Part shown: positions 51,350 to 61,028 of the stretch, in pieces
How the letters are laid out: every line of letters begins with the position of its first letter
Numbering within the stretch: the stretch's first letter is position 1
DNA from: an uncultured Lachnospiraceae bacterium
GTDB taxonomy: Bacteria; Bacillota; Clostridia; Lachnospirales; Lachnospiraceae
Direction: 5' to 3'
DNA length: 64,000 bases
Assembly (NCBI GenBank): GCA_910586205.1
Contig: CAJUGD010000008.1
Location: 59,193-123,192 of the forward strand
Made by a program: the position numbers and the translations under genes
The notes under the pieces: model-generated
Seen by the model: the letters and a program-made list of their open reading frames with translations, nothing else
What the model was told of the DNA's origin: nothing
The model's database searches: none

Positions 51350-52780
51350 ATGGCTTCCAATAGAAAAAAGAACTCTGATGAAAAAAAGAGAGCCAATGAT
51401 AAGAGGATCATAAATGATTTCTCTAAGGGCAGCATCATCAAAAACATCCTAAGCCTGGCTCTGCCCATGACTCTTGCCCAGCTTATTAATGTACTCTATA
51501 ATATCGTGGATCGGATCTACATCGGCCGGATCCCAAAGGACGCCACCATGGCCCTGACCGGGCTGGGCCTATGCCTGCCGATTATATCCATGGTCATTGC
51601 CTTTGCCAACTTATTCGGTATGGGCGGCGCTCCCCTATGCTCCATTGAACGGGGAAGGGGCAACGACCAGGAAGCAGAAGCCATTATGGGCAATTCCTTT
51701 GTGATGATGGTACTGTGCGGCCTGACACTGACCCTGTTAGGGCTTTTGCTGAAACGTCCCATGCTCTATTTGTTCGGAGCTTCAGATGCCACCATCTCTT
51801 ATGCTGACTCCTATATTACCATCTACCTTTTGGGCAGCGTCTTTGTTATGATCGGCCTGGGCATGAACAGCTTTATCAATTCCCAGGGCTTTGGAAAAAT
51901 CGGAATGCTGACCGTGCTTTTAGGCGCTGTGTCCAACATTATCCTGGATCCCGTTTTCATCTTTGTCCTGGATCTGGGTGTCCAGGGAGCCGCCTGGGCC
52001 ACTATTCTGTCCCAGGGACTTTCCGCCCTGTGGATCCTGCGCTTTTTGACCGGAGACAAAGCGATCTTAAGACTGCAGAAAAAAGCCTTCCGTCTAAAAC
52101 GTCAGCGTGTTTTGAGTATTATCGGACTGGGGCTTTCCGGATTTACCATGTCTATCACCAACAGCCTGGTCCAGATCATGTACAATGCCAGTCTGGCCCG
52201 TTACGGCGGAGACATCTATGTAGGCATTATGACCGTAATCAACTCGGTGCGGGAAGTAGTCTCCCTTCCCATCAGCGGCCTTACCAACAGCGCCCAGCCG
52301 GTTATGGGATACAACTATGGAGCCGGACAATATAAACGGGTTAAAAAAGCCATTCTTTTCATGTCCATTGTATCGGTCTGCTACACCACCGTCATGTGGA
52401 GCTTCGTCCATGGCTTCCCTGAATTTTTTATCCAGATTTTCAACCATGAGGGCGATCTTGTTTCCTCCGGGATTCCTGCCATGCAGATCTATTATTTTGG
52501 CTTTTTTATGATGTCTCTGCAGTTTGCCGGACAGTCTGTGTTCGTAGCTTTGGGAAAATCGAAAAATGCCGTGTTTTTCTCCATTTTCCGGAAGGTTATT
52601 ATCGTAGTCCCCCTGATTCTGATCCTGCCCGGCTTCTTTCACCTGGGCGTCAACGGAATCTTTATGGCAGAACCTATCTCCAACTTTGTGGGAGGATTGG
52701 CCTGCTTTGGCACCATGCTGGCAAAGGTCTGGCCAGAGCTTCAAAATAGCCCCCAGACCAAAGCCCCCACATCAAACTGA
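51350..52780 (+). CDS. MATE family efflux transporter
   Basis: A 476-residue protein with about twelve transmembrane helices of the MATE/DinF type: LSLALPMTLAQLINVLYNIVDRIYIGR, ANLFGMGGAPLCSIERGRGN, IMGNSFVMM, and the second half LQIMYN, GLTNSAQPVMGYNYGAGQYKRVKKA. A basic tail of 27 residues comes before the first helix. The start at 51350 (MASNRKK) has AAAGGCGG upstream; a longer reading from 51272, overlapping lysR, has no site. Substrate unknown. Confidence 0.88.
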   Translation: MASNRKKNSDEKKRANDKRIINDFSKGSIIKNILSLALPMTLAQLINVLYNIVDRIYIGRIPKDATMALTGLGLCLPIISMVIAFANLFGMGGAPLCSIERGRGNDQEAEAIMGNSFVMMVLCGLTLTLLGLLLKRPMLYLFGASDATISYADSYITIYLLGSVFVMIGLGMNSFINSQGFGKIGMLTVLLGAVSNIILDPVFIFVLDLGVQGAAWATILSQGLSALWILRFLTGDKAILRLQKKAFRLKRQRVLSIIGLGLSGFTMSITNSLVQIMYNASLARYGGDIYVGIMTVINSVREVVSLPISGLTNSAQPVMGYNYGAGQYKRVKKAILFMSIVSVCYTTVMWSFVHGFPEFFIQIFNHEGDLVSSGIPAMQIYYFGFFMMSLQFAGQSVFVALGKSKNAVFFSIFRKVIIVVPLILILPGFFHLGVNGIFMAEPISNFVGGLACFGTMLAKVWPELQNSPQTKAPTSN

Positions 52781-52841
52781 CGGAAATGATTTTTCAAACA
52801 CACGGCAGCGCCGGACTGAGGGGTATGCAGAAGGCAGCGTC

Positions 52842-53780
52842 TCACGAAAGCCCTGCCTCTGTGCCAAACCATCTTCCGATCCTGCTGATAAACATCAGCA
52901 CATCCTCCTTCATATCATCCGGAAAAGAGCTTAAGACCGGCGCTGTCTCAAAGCTCAGCGTCCCGTCAAACCGGATTGCCCGAAGCCCCCGGATAAATCC
53001 CTCCCAATCTGTAGAGGTTCTGTTCTCCCTGGTTTTGGTAAAGGTAAAAGGTATTTGATGCAGATCCCTCATCCCGTCATTGTCATGAATGTGAAACACC
53101 TTCAGCCTGTGTCCCAAAGCCGTGAGAAAGCCTTCAAAATCAATGCCCACCAGATTGGCATGGCCTGTGTCAAAACAGAATCCCAGCACCTGGTCTTTAT
53201 ATTGTTCATTCATCCGGTCAATGCGCTCCACGGCCTTTTTCACATTACAGCAGGGTCCTTCCACAAGATGCCCGCCAACATTCTGATAAAGATTTTCAAT
53301 GCAGATGGTAATTCCAAGTTCCTTTGCCATAGGCGCAAGAAAATGGAGGAACTGTTCTGTCCTCTCCCACTCCGCCTCCTCTGACCCAAGCTGCTTTGCC
53401 AGCTTAAATCCATGAACCACAATGTATCTGCACCCCAAAAACCGGCAGATTCTCATACTTTTCGGCGCAACCACATTCCAAAGATAATCATTTATTTCCC
53501 TGCTGCCATTGGGCACATAATTGGGGTAAGGCATGTGAAGCTGATGAATCCGTATTCCTGTCTCCTCAGCGGCCTTTTTATGAGGAGTAAAAAAAGCTTC
53601 CAGCCTGCTGTCCGGCTGGTCAAAAAAGTCATTCTTCTCCTCCCGATACAATGCGGTATTCTCCAGATATGAATTTAAGCTGAAATCCACACAGGAAAAG
53701 CCTGCCCGCTTCAGCTTCTGAAATCCAACCAAAGGTTCCTCATCCGTTACCACATTCTTTGACTGCACTCCGATCTCCAT
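52842..53780 (-). CDS. Sugar phosphate isomerase/epimerase family TIM-barrel protein
   Basis: A 312-residue xylose-isomerase-like (AP endonuclease 2 fold) protein: MEIGVQSKNVVTDEEPLVGFQKLKRAGFSCVDFSLNS-type start, IRIHQLHMPYPN, YIVVHGFKLAKQ, TICIENLYQ (metal-binding Glu), LGFCFDTGHANLVG (Asp/His) and VFHIHDNDGMRDLH (His/Asp). All metal positions are kept. It follows another TIM-barrel gene by five bases and the 779-residue fusion before that, so the three form one operon. Substrate unknown. Confidence 0.85.
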   Translation of the reverse strand: MEIGVQSKNVVTDEEPLVGFQKLKRAGFSCVDFSLNSYLENTALYREEKNDFFDQPDSRLEAFFTPHKKAAEETGIRIHQLHMPYPNYVPNGSREINDYLWNVVAPKSMRICRFLGCRYIVVHGFKLAKQLGSEEAEWERTEQFLHFLAPMAKELGITICIENLYQNVGGHLVEGPCCNVKKAVERIDRMNEQYKDQVLGFCFDTGHANLVGIDFEGFLTALGHRLKVFHIHDNDGMRDLHQIPFTFTKTRENRTSTDWEGFIRGLRAIRFDGTLSFETAPVLSSFPDDMKEDVLMFISRIGRWFGTEAGLS

Positions 53781-53785
53781 GATAC

Positions 53786-55054
53786 CTACACCTCCCTCAG
53801 CCGGTCAAAATGAAATGACGGCATGTATTCATCATTAAAAAACCCGATGTTTTTTACCCCCATATCCCGAAGCTGCTTTTCGATCTCCCTGTAATAGATG
53901 TTGCAGATCAACACCATACAGTCTTCAGAAAGCTCTTTCAGCGCCTTGGGAGGCTTCACCTCTAAGCCGCAGAAGTTGGTTCCCCACAGCCTTTCATTGT
54001 TATCACAGGTAAACAAGGGCGGATACGTCTCTCCATAGCATTTCATATAATTCCGGCACATATTTCCCGCGCCAAACAAAACAATGGACCGGTATCTTTT
54101 AAGCAGTCCTTCAATCTCAATCTGCCATTGGAAATACTCTGCCACAGCTTTGGCCAATGTCATGAGCTGAGGCCGCAGCAAGGGAGAGAAAGCCCCTGCC
54201 GTTCCGGCAAAATCCATCACAAGCTGTCCGTCAAACCCCACCTTCCTTAATCCCCGGATCAGGCCCAGCCAGTCTGTCTGAGGCTGCCCGTTTCCCACAC
54301 TGGTAAAGGGAAGCATGGAAGTCTCGTGATACCCGTCACAGTCACGGACAATCACCATCTTTATGCGGTCTTTCAAGGCTTGTGCAAACTCATACATATC
54401 CTGTCCGCAGAGGCTGCATACCCCCACATCCATACAAAATCCAAAGCATTCCCATCCAAGCTCCTCATTCAGCCGATCCACCCACTCTGCCGCTTCACTT
54501 CCGTCCGAACAGATCCCTCTTATCAGATGGCCGTTCATATCCCGGCATTGATTTTCCAGCAAAATCATGACTTGATTTTCCTTGGCCAAAGCCCCAAGCT
54601 GTAAGTAGTAATCCCGGTTCACACTCCACTCATCCTGACGGCTGACTCCTGCAAACAAAGGGCGGATCACCAAATACTTACAGCCAATCCGGCCGCAGTA
54701 CCAGATACTCTCTTTTTGTATCCTGATCAGCAGATCCGTCAAATCCATGCGCTTTGTGTCCCGGTACAGATAAGGACTTCTGGCAGACAGAATCCGAATC
54801 CCCTTCTCCCCGCACAGAGAAACCATCCGCTCAAAACGTCCGCCCAGTTCTGCCGGATCTTCTGTTACCAGCTTTATGTCAGGAGCCGGATCCCCCTTTT
54901 TCAAAGGCTTTCCCACACCTTCCAGTTCCCAGGCCCCGCAGCACATCCCCAATTCCAAAAACACATTCTCAAAACCAGCATTTGCCAGATCCATAATCCC
55001 CTGTCCGGGCATATTCGGGTTCACAAAGCCTGCCGGAGAACAAACGATATCCAT
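53786..55054 (-). CDS. TIM-barrel isomerase-like protein with C-terminal Rossmann-like domain
   Basis: A 422-residue protein. Residues 1-310 are a xylose-isomerase-like barrel: LANAGFENVFLELGMCCG, CKYLVIRPLFAG, MILLENQCRDMNGHL (Glu), CFGFCMDVGVCSLCG and MVIVRDCDGYHET. The usual GH of the third ligand is changed (MDVGVCS), so activity may differ from its neighbour. Residues 330-422 form a small nucleotide-binding-like domain (SIVLFGAGNMCRNYMKCYGE, FTCDNNERLWG) also seen in the 779-residue neighbour. Probably surface-polysaccharide or phosphonate-like small molecule metabolism, uncertain. Confidence 0.75.
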   Translation of the reverse strand: MDIVCSPAGFVNPNMPGQGIMDLANAGFENVFLELGMCCGAWELEGVGKPLKKGDPAPDIKLVTEDPAELGGRFERMVSLCGEKGIRILSARSPYLYRDTKRMDLTDLLIRIQKESIWYCGRIGCKYLVIRPLFAGVSRQDEWSVNRDYYLQLGALAKENQVMILLENQCRDMNGHLIRGICSDGSEAAEWVDRLNEELGWECFGFCMDVGVCSLCGQDMYEFAQALKDRIKMVIVRDCDGYHETSMLPFTSVGNGQPQTDWLGLIRGLRKVGFDGQLVMDFAGTAGAFSPLLRPQLMTLAKAVAEYFQWQIEIEGLLKRYRSIVLFGAGNMCRNYMKCYGETYPPLFTCDNNERLWGTNFCGLEVKPPKALKELSEDCMVLICNIYYREIEKQLRDMGVKNIGFFNDEYMPSFHFDRLREV

Positions 55055-55122
55055 AAAAACCCCTTTCCTTTCAAAGCCTTAAAGCAGCTTCCCCATGGGA
55101 AGCGTTTACCCTTACTTTACCT

Positions 55123-57462
55123 TTACAAAAGCTTTTTCTCAATCAGTCCTTTAATCTTTGTAGAGCTTGTACTCTGGGTATAAGGAAAGAATACCAAATC
55201 CGCTCCTCGCTTTTTTAAATACTCTTTCTTTGCCAGCCAGACCGGATCCTGCTCATAATCGCTTCCGGAAAACTGCACGTCAAAATGATATCTGCGGTAA
55301 GCCTCATCCGTATCCCCCTTGTCTGTGGGAAGGGCCACCGCCTCATCCACGTACCTGCAGGAAGCCACCAAATCCATACGCTCCTCAAAGGAAATACAGG
55401 GCATGGTCTTCTTGTTCTTCATCACACTCTCATCACTTACCACCCCTACAATCAGATAATCACACTGCTCCTTTGCTCTCCTGAACATGTTCAAATGGCC
55501 CACATGGAACAGATCAAAAACCCCTGCAATATAGCCGATATGATATTTCTTAGGCTCCTTCTTCTCGTCCTGCACTGCCAGGGCCCTCTCAGGCAGCTTT
55601 CTGGGATATTCCTGATGCCAGTCATAAACACTGTAGTGCAGGATTCCCATTTCCTTTAACTGATTCATAATGGGCACACAGTTCTTAATGCAGATCATAA
55701 CCTTAAAGGAATCCTCCGGCAAAGACCGCAGATGCTCCGGCGAAACAATCTCAACCCCTGCCATAAAGGTTCCCCATTTATCCGGATTATTGTCCAAAAT
55801 CCCTGCAATCTCATAATCTTTTCCAAACTGCTCCATAAACTTAGACGCATAAATCCCTGATCCGAACAGATAGATCTGCCGTCCGTTTGTTCCCCTGAAG
55901 ATATCCTTAAACACCCTGTCGTATTCATTCTCCGAATAATTCATCCGGCTGCGGTTGGCGCTGACAATCCCTATGTCCCGGCGGCAGAGCTGATGATACT
56001 TAGAGAGTTCTTTCTCATTGCGCAGCTTATCAATAAAGCAAAAAGAAAACCGATGCCACAGATCCTCAAACTCATTTAAATGATACCGCTCCTGCAGCTC
56101 CTTTCTGGGAAGACGCAGCTCCATCTGAGCATTTCCCCAATAAATAAAATCAATGGTCCGCATCAAAATCACATTGGCCGGAAGCTGCTCCTGATAGAAC
56201 TCCTGATCATAAAACATAAAATCCCCGTCCACATAAAAACAATTCAGGGAAACCAGATCAATATACCCTTTTTTTAAAATAATCCCCAGCCTTCCCGGCT
56301 CCTCCTTACTGCCAAGAGCAATCTCCTTCCATTTATTCCGTCCTGGATCATCTGCCCTGCCCTTCTCCCAATCCGGGGCAAAATGCTCCCAGTCCACCTG
56401 ATCATAGGGCACATGTTCTGAAGAATGGCAGATCTTGTCCCAAAACCGATCCAGCTCCGCAAAAAACCGCTCCTGATCCTCACAGAGAATCCGTCTCAGA
56501 TAATCCGTGGCCGCCTCCCCCTTCACATAAGGCATGACAAAAGCCCCATTCTCCAGCCTTGCCTTTACCATCCTGACCCCGTGCTCCTCCAGATCCAGGG
56601 TATTGGCCAGAAGCTTTTTTAACTTTCCCCGGCCTTTCTCATAAAGCGCCCTTTTCTCTACCTTTCTGTCCCTGCGGATAATGGTGGCCAGGGCGTCCTC
56701 ATCCCCCCGGTCCATGGAAATTGTCACCTGCTTTGCATTGGCAAAATGACCGTCTAAAGGACACTCAATCAGATATCCATTGGCCATAGCATGAAACATT
56801 CCGTTCTCAATCAATGTGGTATACAGCCTCTCCTCCTCCAGAAAAACTGTCTCCGGGCTGTGATACTGAGGAATAATCCTTACATCCAGCTCCTCCTCCG
56901 GAATGTAATCCTCTGCATACAAAGCCTGGGGCCGCAGCAGATCCGGAAACACGGAATAAAACCTGTGATAAAAGAACCCCGCTCCCTCCAGCATCCTAAT
57001 CAGCTCTGCCTTTGCATAGGCCCGTCCGTCCATCCGCGCCCATTCTGTCTGGCCTATCTTCACATAATTCTCAATCCCGTCAAAATTGCGCTCCGTAAAC
57101 ACATCCCTGTCTCCGCAGAAGTACCGAATGCCCAGCCGGTTGTCCGTGCCCAGAAGCAGCCTGCCTTTTGGATTTAAAAGCCCGCACAGGGAACGCAGAA
57201 CCTTCACCGGATTCCTGCTTCTCTCCAGTCCTCCGATCCAAATGATTGTATCATAATCTCCCAAATGACTGCTTGCCTCTCCTGTCTCCAGATCCAAAAA
57301 GGCCGCCATATCCACTATGAGTCCACACTCTAAAAGAGCCTCCTTTAATATCTCACAGGGATCGCTCTTTCCTGTGAGAAGCAAAACCCTGCTTCCTTTT
57401 TGAAATTCATACCATCGGATCAGTCCCTTTGGCAGCTCCCTGACCAACTTTTCCGCCTCCAT
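55123..57462 (-). CDS. Multidomain protein: SAM methyltransferase-like, kinase-like, Rossmann-like and cytidylyltransferase domains
   Basis: A 779-residue fusion. Residues 1-190 resemble a SAM methyltransferase (SRVLLLTGKSDP, YDTIIWIGGLERSRNPVKVLRSLCGLLNPKGRLLLGTDN). Residues 200-470 include YIDLVSLNCFYVDGDFMFYDQEF, reminiscent of an aminoglycoside-phosphotransferase/choline-kinase core with the catalytic His lost. Residues 540-630 are a small Rossmann-like domain (IYLFGSGIYASKFMEQFG, GILDNNPDKWG). Residues 640-779 are a TagD/LicC-type cytidylyltransferase with HxGH (AGVFDLFHVGHLNMFRRAK) and STSSTKIKGL. Likely activates a phosphorylated alcohol for surface glycopolymer decoration. First gene of the three-gene operon. 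Confidence 0.8.
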   Translation of the reverse strand: MEAEKLVRELPKGLIRWYEFQKGSRVLLLTGKSDPCEILKEALLECGLIVDMAAFLDLETGEASSHLGDYDTIIWIGGLERSRNPVKVLRSLCGLLNPKGRLLLGTDNRLGIRYFCGDRDVFTERNFDGIENYVKIGQTEWARMDGRAYAKAELIRMLEGAGFFYHRFYSVFPDLLRPQALYAEDYIPEEELDVRIIPQYHSPETVFLEEERLYTTLIENGMFHAMANGYLIECPLDGHFANAKQVTISMDRGDEDALATIIRRDRKVEKRALYEKGRGKLKKLLANTLDLEEHGVRMVKARLENGAFVMPYVKGEAATDYLRRILCEDQERFFAELDRFWDKICHSSEHVPYDQVDWEHFAPDWEKGRADDPGRNKWKEIALGSKEEPGRLGIILKKGYIDLVSLNCFYVDGDFMFYDQEFYQEQLPANVILMRTIDFIYWGNAQMELRLPRKELQERYHLNEFEDLWHRFSFCFIDKLRNEKELSKYHQLCRRDIGIVSANRSRMNYSENEYDRVFKDIFRGTNGRQIYLFGSGIYASKFMEQFGKDYEIAGILDNNPDKWGTFMAGVEIVSPEHLRSLPEDSFKVMICIKNCVPIMNQLKEMGILHYSVYDWHQEYPRKLPERALAVQDEKKEPKKYHIGYIAGVFDLFHVGHLNMFRRAKEQCDYLIVGVVSDESVMKNKKTMPCISFEERMDLVASCRYVDEAVALPTDKGDTDEAYRRYHFDVQFSGSDYEQDPVWLAKKEYLKKRGADLVFFPYTQSTSSTKIKGLIEKKLL

Positions 57463-57533
57463 ATTTTTGTCCGCTCCTTTTCCAGTTCTGTCTGTAAATC
57501 GTCTGAGTAAAAAACTCCTGACGTTATTGTCTT

Positions 57534-58400
57534 TTGTTCTTATTATATAACAAAAAGGGACAAAAGAAAAGGGCGGTTATGTTCACAGGGTTTATCGTGA
57601 ACACTTTTTCTAAAATTGACAACCAAATAAATAACATCTATAATACATTTATTACATTCGTAAGATTTAAGGAAAAATTTGAAATAAGAAAACAATTCTT
57701 TTTCTTTGCAGAGGTCCAAAAAGTACCAATTCATCTGATCTCGGATTATACCTTATCACGCAGTGCCCCATCCGAAGAAGCCTGTATTACGGGATACCTG
57801 AATAGATGTAATGAATCCGATATGCGGTATATGCTGTTGCACGAACTACAACATTACAAGCACCACGATGCCATCGGAAGTTTCTTGATGAACCTCGCCG
57901 GAGTGGTATATTGGTTCAATCCTTTCGTATGGTATGCCCTAAAGAAAATGTGTAATGACCGAGAGGTTGCCTGCGACACTTCTGTTTTGGAAATGCTTGC
58001 AGATGATGCTTACGAAGATTATGGCACTGCACTGATTAACTTTACAGAGAAGGTTTCACTTACTCCTTTTCCTTTTGCCGCCGGACTTAGCGGAAACAGG
58101 AAGCAGATAAAGCAAAGAATCAGCAATATCGCATCTTATGAGAAGCCAACATTTATAAAAAAGCTAAAATCACTATCAATGGAACGCCTCCTCAGAAAAT
58201 ATTTCCTGCATAGACCTATCTGTATACTTTGGAGAATATGAAGATAATACTTACTTTTTTACTGCCAACATTGGTCCTGAAAGCGATGCTGCCGGAGGAA
58301 ATGCAGCTGAAATAACCATGTCTGTCTTGTCTGACATGAATATCTGGAAGAATAAAAAATCGGGTAAAAGTCAAATCGTACAATCCTTTACCCGATTTCT
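57534..58400 (+). pseudogene. Decayed M56 (BlaR1/MecR1-like) metallopeptidase gene
   Basis: The frame 57534-58241 encodes a partial M56 peptidase: zinc motif YMLLHELQHYKHHD, then GVVYWFNPFVWYALKKMCNDREVACDTSVL and GNRKQIKQRISNIASYEKP, all typical of BlaR1. The N-terminal membrane segments are missing and replaced by unrelated sequence. After KKLKSL the reading shifts; the next frame (about 58185-58370) reads ISCIDLSVYFGEYEDNTYFFTANIGPESDA, apparently the tail of another protein. No blaI is adjacent. Both ends are lost, so a functional sensor is unlikely. Confidence 0.7.
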
Positions 58401-58402
58401 TT
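58357..58402. terminator. Bidirectional terminator between M56 remnant and lipoprotein gene
   Basis: AAATCGGGTAAA pairs exactly with TTTACCCGATTT around an 18-base loop; CTTTTTAT follows on the plus strand and TTTTATTC on the minus. It serves the leftward lipoprotein gene ending at 58406. Confidence 0.8.
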
Positions 58403-58405
58403 TTA

Positions 58406-59653
58406 TTATCCGCCTGTTGCTTCATAATACTTTTCCCATTCTTCCAACATCAACCGTGGTGTATGCCATGTTTCTCTGTAATTATCTTCGGACGGTATCA
58501 CTCGATTAGATACATATTGTACCCCTCCGTCCTCTAATGGGCGGACCACAACCTCATGAGCATATACCTTGGAATCATCTGCGTAAGGAAATACCACATT
58601 GGCTGTAAGTGTAATTGTTCCGTCTCTGTTTTCTGTAAAACCAACTACCTCTGAATATGGATATTCTGGGTACTCTACTTCTTCAAAGCCTCTCGGCTTA
58701 TATTCATAAGCTGAATCCTCCGAACAATAGACGGTTTTGGATTGCAGCGTTTCACTATCAATATTGAAATATTTCATAATAACATTTTCAAATTCCTCTT
58801 TTGGAATCCTATAAGCTCCATTGACTGTCAGGATATCATCTGCAGCATAAGGAACATGCTGATCAGTTACCTTTGAATAGAGAATATCATACATATCATA
58901 GAAATTTAAATCTCCGAAATCCTCCTCACACCAATCTACAATGAACATATTATTCTGTTCAAAGCCGATTGGATGGAGATATTTCCGACTCAACTCCCTA
59001 TATGTTTCATCCAATGGCTGTACTCGTAATGCGGTATGCTCCTCTGCCCCACTCAATGTAAGAACATACAATTCTTCAGAAAACCAGACACCGGAAAACA
59101 TCAGATAACCTTCTTCTGTATAATTCCAATACTCCGCCTGATAGCTTCCGGCAACCTCTCTCTGCATATCTCCATTTTCGTACTTATAATAGCTTCTGAC
59201 TACATCTACATTTCCATCTTTTGTGTGTAAATCGTATTTCACAAATCCACCTAAATAACTAACTTCAAGAATTGTTATTTCTGCTTCTTCTTGTGCATCT
59301 ACCTTATCACAAAATTCCAGTACCTGCTCTGCCTCAGTCATATTCACTTGATTTCTGCTGTCAACAGCCGGATATCCATTTTCTCCGAGACAAGTTACAA
59401 TACCTCGAATCGTTTCCAAATCATCTGACTTATTTTCCTCCGCAGCCATTTCATAAAGCTCTATACAGATGTTTATAATTTCTTCTGCGTCCTCCTGCGA
59501 TGCTTCTGGAATATCCTGAATATTAGTTGCTGTTTCCGAAACTATATCTTCTTTCAGAAGTGCATCACTGCACCCTGAAATGCTGAGTATTAGTACAAAA
59601 CTAATTGCTGCTAAACCATTCTTCCAGAAACAGATTGTCTTTCTTAACAACAT
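58406..59653 (-). CDS. DUF6070-like lipoprotein
   Basis: A 415-residue protein with a signal peptide (LAAISFVLILSISGC) and lipobox SISGC near residue 28. The mature part is acidic and rich in beta strands (GGFVKYDLHTKDGNVDVVRSYYKYE, EYWNYTEEGYLMFSGVWFSEELYVL, DWCEEDFGDLNFYDMYDILY, SEVVGFTENRDGTITLTANVVFPY), matching DUF6070-type clostridial lipoproteins of unknown function. GGAAGCGG is upstream of the ATG. Low-GC composition compared with the core genes suggests an accessory region. Confidence 0.75.
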   Translation of the reverse strand: MLLRKTICFWKNGLAAISFVLILSISGCSDALLKEDIVSETATNIQDIPEASQEDAEEIINICIELYEMAAEENKSDDLETIRGIVTCLGENGYPAVDSRNQVNMTEAEQVLEFCDKVDAQEEAEITILEVSYLGGFVKYDLHTKDGNVDVVRSYYKYENGDMQREVAGSYQAEYWNYTEEGYLMFSGVWFSEELYVLTLSGAEEHTALRVQPLDETYRELSRKYLHPIGFEQNNMFIVDWCEEDFGDLNFYDMYDILYSKVTDQHVPYAADDILTVNGAYRIPKEEFENVIMKYFNIDSETLQSKTVYCSEDSAYEYKPRGFEEVEYPEYPYSEVVGFTENRDGTITLTANVVFPYADDSKVYAHEVVVRPLEDGGVQYVSNRVIPSEDNYRETWHTPRLMLEEWEKYYEATGG

Positions 59654-60023
59654 ATCCGCTTCCTTCTCCTTTCACATCTTCTGCCTTGCTGATAATCAAT
59701 ATAGGACATTCTGCCGTATCTTTTGCTGTAAAGATTGACCTTCCTTCATTTTGTTTTTTCTGATATGGAAAATAATGAAATTTGACAAATATCTCCATTG
59801 AAACGATAGGCGAAATGGTCCTATTCCATTTTCACGGTACACCATAGCTTCAAAATATTATATCTGTAAGATTTTGAAACGAAAATTTCGTTCCTCATCC
59901 TGCTGCACTTGTGTAAATATTACACTAGTAAGATTTAAAAGTCAAGCTTCTCAAAAAATCTCCGCTGATTTCAACTGCAACACCCTGCAAAGTAATCCTA
60001 TCATTCAGCTCGACAACTTGAAG

Positions 60024-60398
60024 TTACCGCACTCCTGTCAAGATAAAATTCATCAACTGATCTACATCCTCAAAATCATCATAATCTCCGTTTATACCAT
60101 CTCGATGATATACGATTCCCTTTTTTTCGTTTTCTTCCAAACAATCTAACAATTTATCTTCTCCATATTTTTTAATAAACATCGTGAATGTATATGGTTT
60201 GATTTTGCTTAACAATCCCTTTTTACAATCTTCATGACACATATAGCAATGAGAAATGTCCTTTTCAATAGAGCATCTTTTATTCTCACATCTGTCATTG
60301 TCAGGGCATTGATTTGAACCACAGCCATTGCATTTTACATTTTCTGAGCATATACAACAGGCAAGACCGCATCTTGCAATCCCTAATTCTCGTTTCAT
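60024..60398 (-). CDS. DUF3795 cysteine-rich protein
   Basis: A 124-residue protein: GIARCGLACCICSENVKCNGCGSNQCPDNDRCENKRCSIEKDISHCYMCHEDCKKGL, then a helical C-terminus. Twelve or so cysteines in the first 60 residues form the DUF3795 pattern, a probable zinc or iron-sulfur binding module. A good GGGAGGTACGA site precedes the ATG. Function unknown. The 59799-60023 interval upstream of it on the right strand holds no recognisable gene; GTGTAA/TTACAC is a small dyad near 59910. Confidence 0.8.
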   Translation of the reverse strand: MKRELGIARCGLACCICSENVKCNGCGSNQCPDNDRCENKRCSIEKDISHCYMCHEDCKKGLLSKIKPYTFTMFIKKYGEDKLLDCLEENEKKGIVYHRDGINGDYDDFEDVDQLMNFILTGVR

Positions 60399-60426
60399 TC
60401 GTACCTCCCATTAATCATGTTTTCAT

Positions 60427-60969
60427 CTATCGATTAGCTTCCCATTGTTCTCTTGTCATATAGTTTGTATGCCCGATTCTTGTCTCCCCCATGAGCGGCA
60501 CAGTCACATCGTTACATGTATGATGATAAATAAATCCAAGTTTCTCCTGTACTCTTTTTGATTTCGTATTCCCCTCATAATATCCACACCATATGATATT
60601 CATGCCAAGATCCTCAAAACCATGCCGCAGCAGCTCACTAGCAGCTTCCGGAATCAGCCCCTGTCCCCAGAACTCCTGACCTATCCAGTAACCAAGTTCA
60701 CATTCATCCTCTTTATCCGTCATATCCGTATTGCCATTCAGTTTCAGTTCAATAGCGCCAACCGCCCGGTTATCTGACTTCAAACAAACCGCATAACACT
60801 CTTTTCCATTTAAAACATTCTGTATAATGTCACGGCTTTCCTCAATATTCTTATGCGGCGGCCACCCTGCAGCCGGTCCAACTTCCGGATTTTTTGCATA
60901 TTCATATAAACTCCCTGCATCCGTTTCCTTCCACGGACGCAAAAACAGTCGTTCTGTACTTAATACCAT
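60427..60969 (-). CDS. GNAT family N-acetyltransferase (RimJ/RimL-like)
   Basis: A 180-residue GNAT: MVLSTERLFLRPWKETDAGSLYEYAKNPEVG, CELGYWIGQEFWGQGLIPEAASELLRHGFEDLGMNIIWCGYYEGNTKSKRVQEKLGF, containing the acetyl-CoA binding GxGxx region and asparagine-lysine-serine motif of RimJ-type enzymes. The start at 60969 has AGGAGCTGTAAT upstream and avoids overlap with the preceding gene, unlike the reading from 61050. Substrate unknown. Confidence 0.9.
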   Translation of the reverse strand: MVLSTERLFLRPWKETDAGSLYEYAKNPEVGPAAGWPPHKNIEESRDIIQNVLNGKECYAVCLKSDNRAVGAIELKLNGNTDMTDKEDECELGYWIGQEFWGQGLIPEAASELLRHGFEDLGMNIIWCGYYEGNTKSKRVQEKLGFIYHHTCNDVTVPLMGETRIGHTNYMTREQWEANR

Positions 60970-61028
60970 ATTACAGCTCCTTCGAAATTCAAATATTTCC
61001 ATAGCATCACTTCTTCCCTCTCCCAAAT

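Noticed and set aside
59601..59798. Open frame of 65 codons overlapping the DUF6070-like lipoprotein start
   Set aside because: Its end lies inside the lipoprotein gene and no family is visible; it may be old debris but cannot be supported as a gene.
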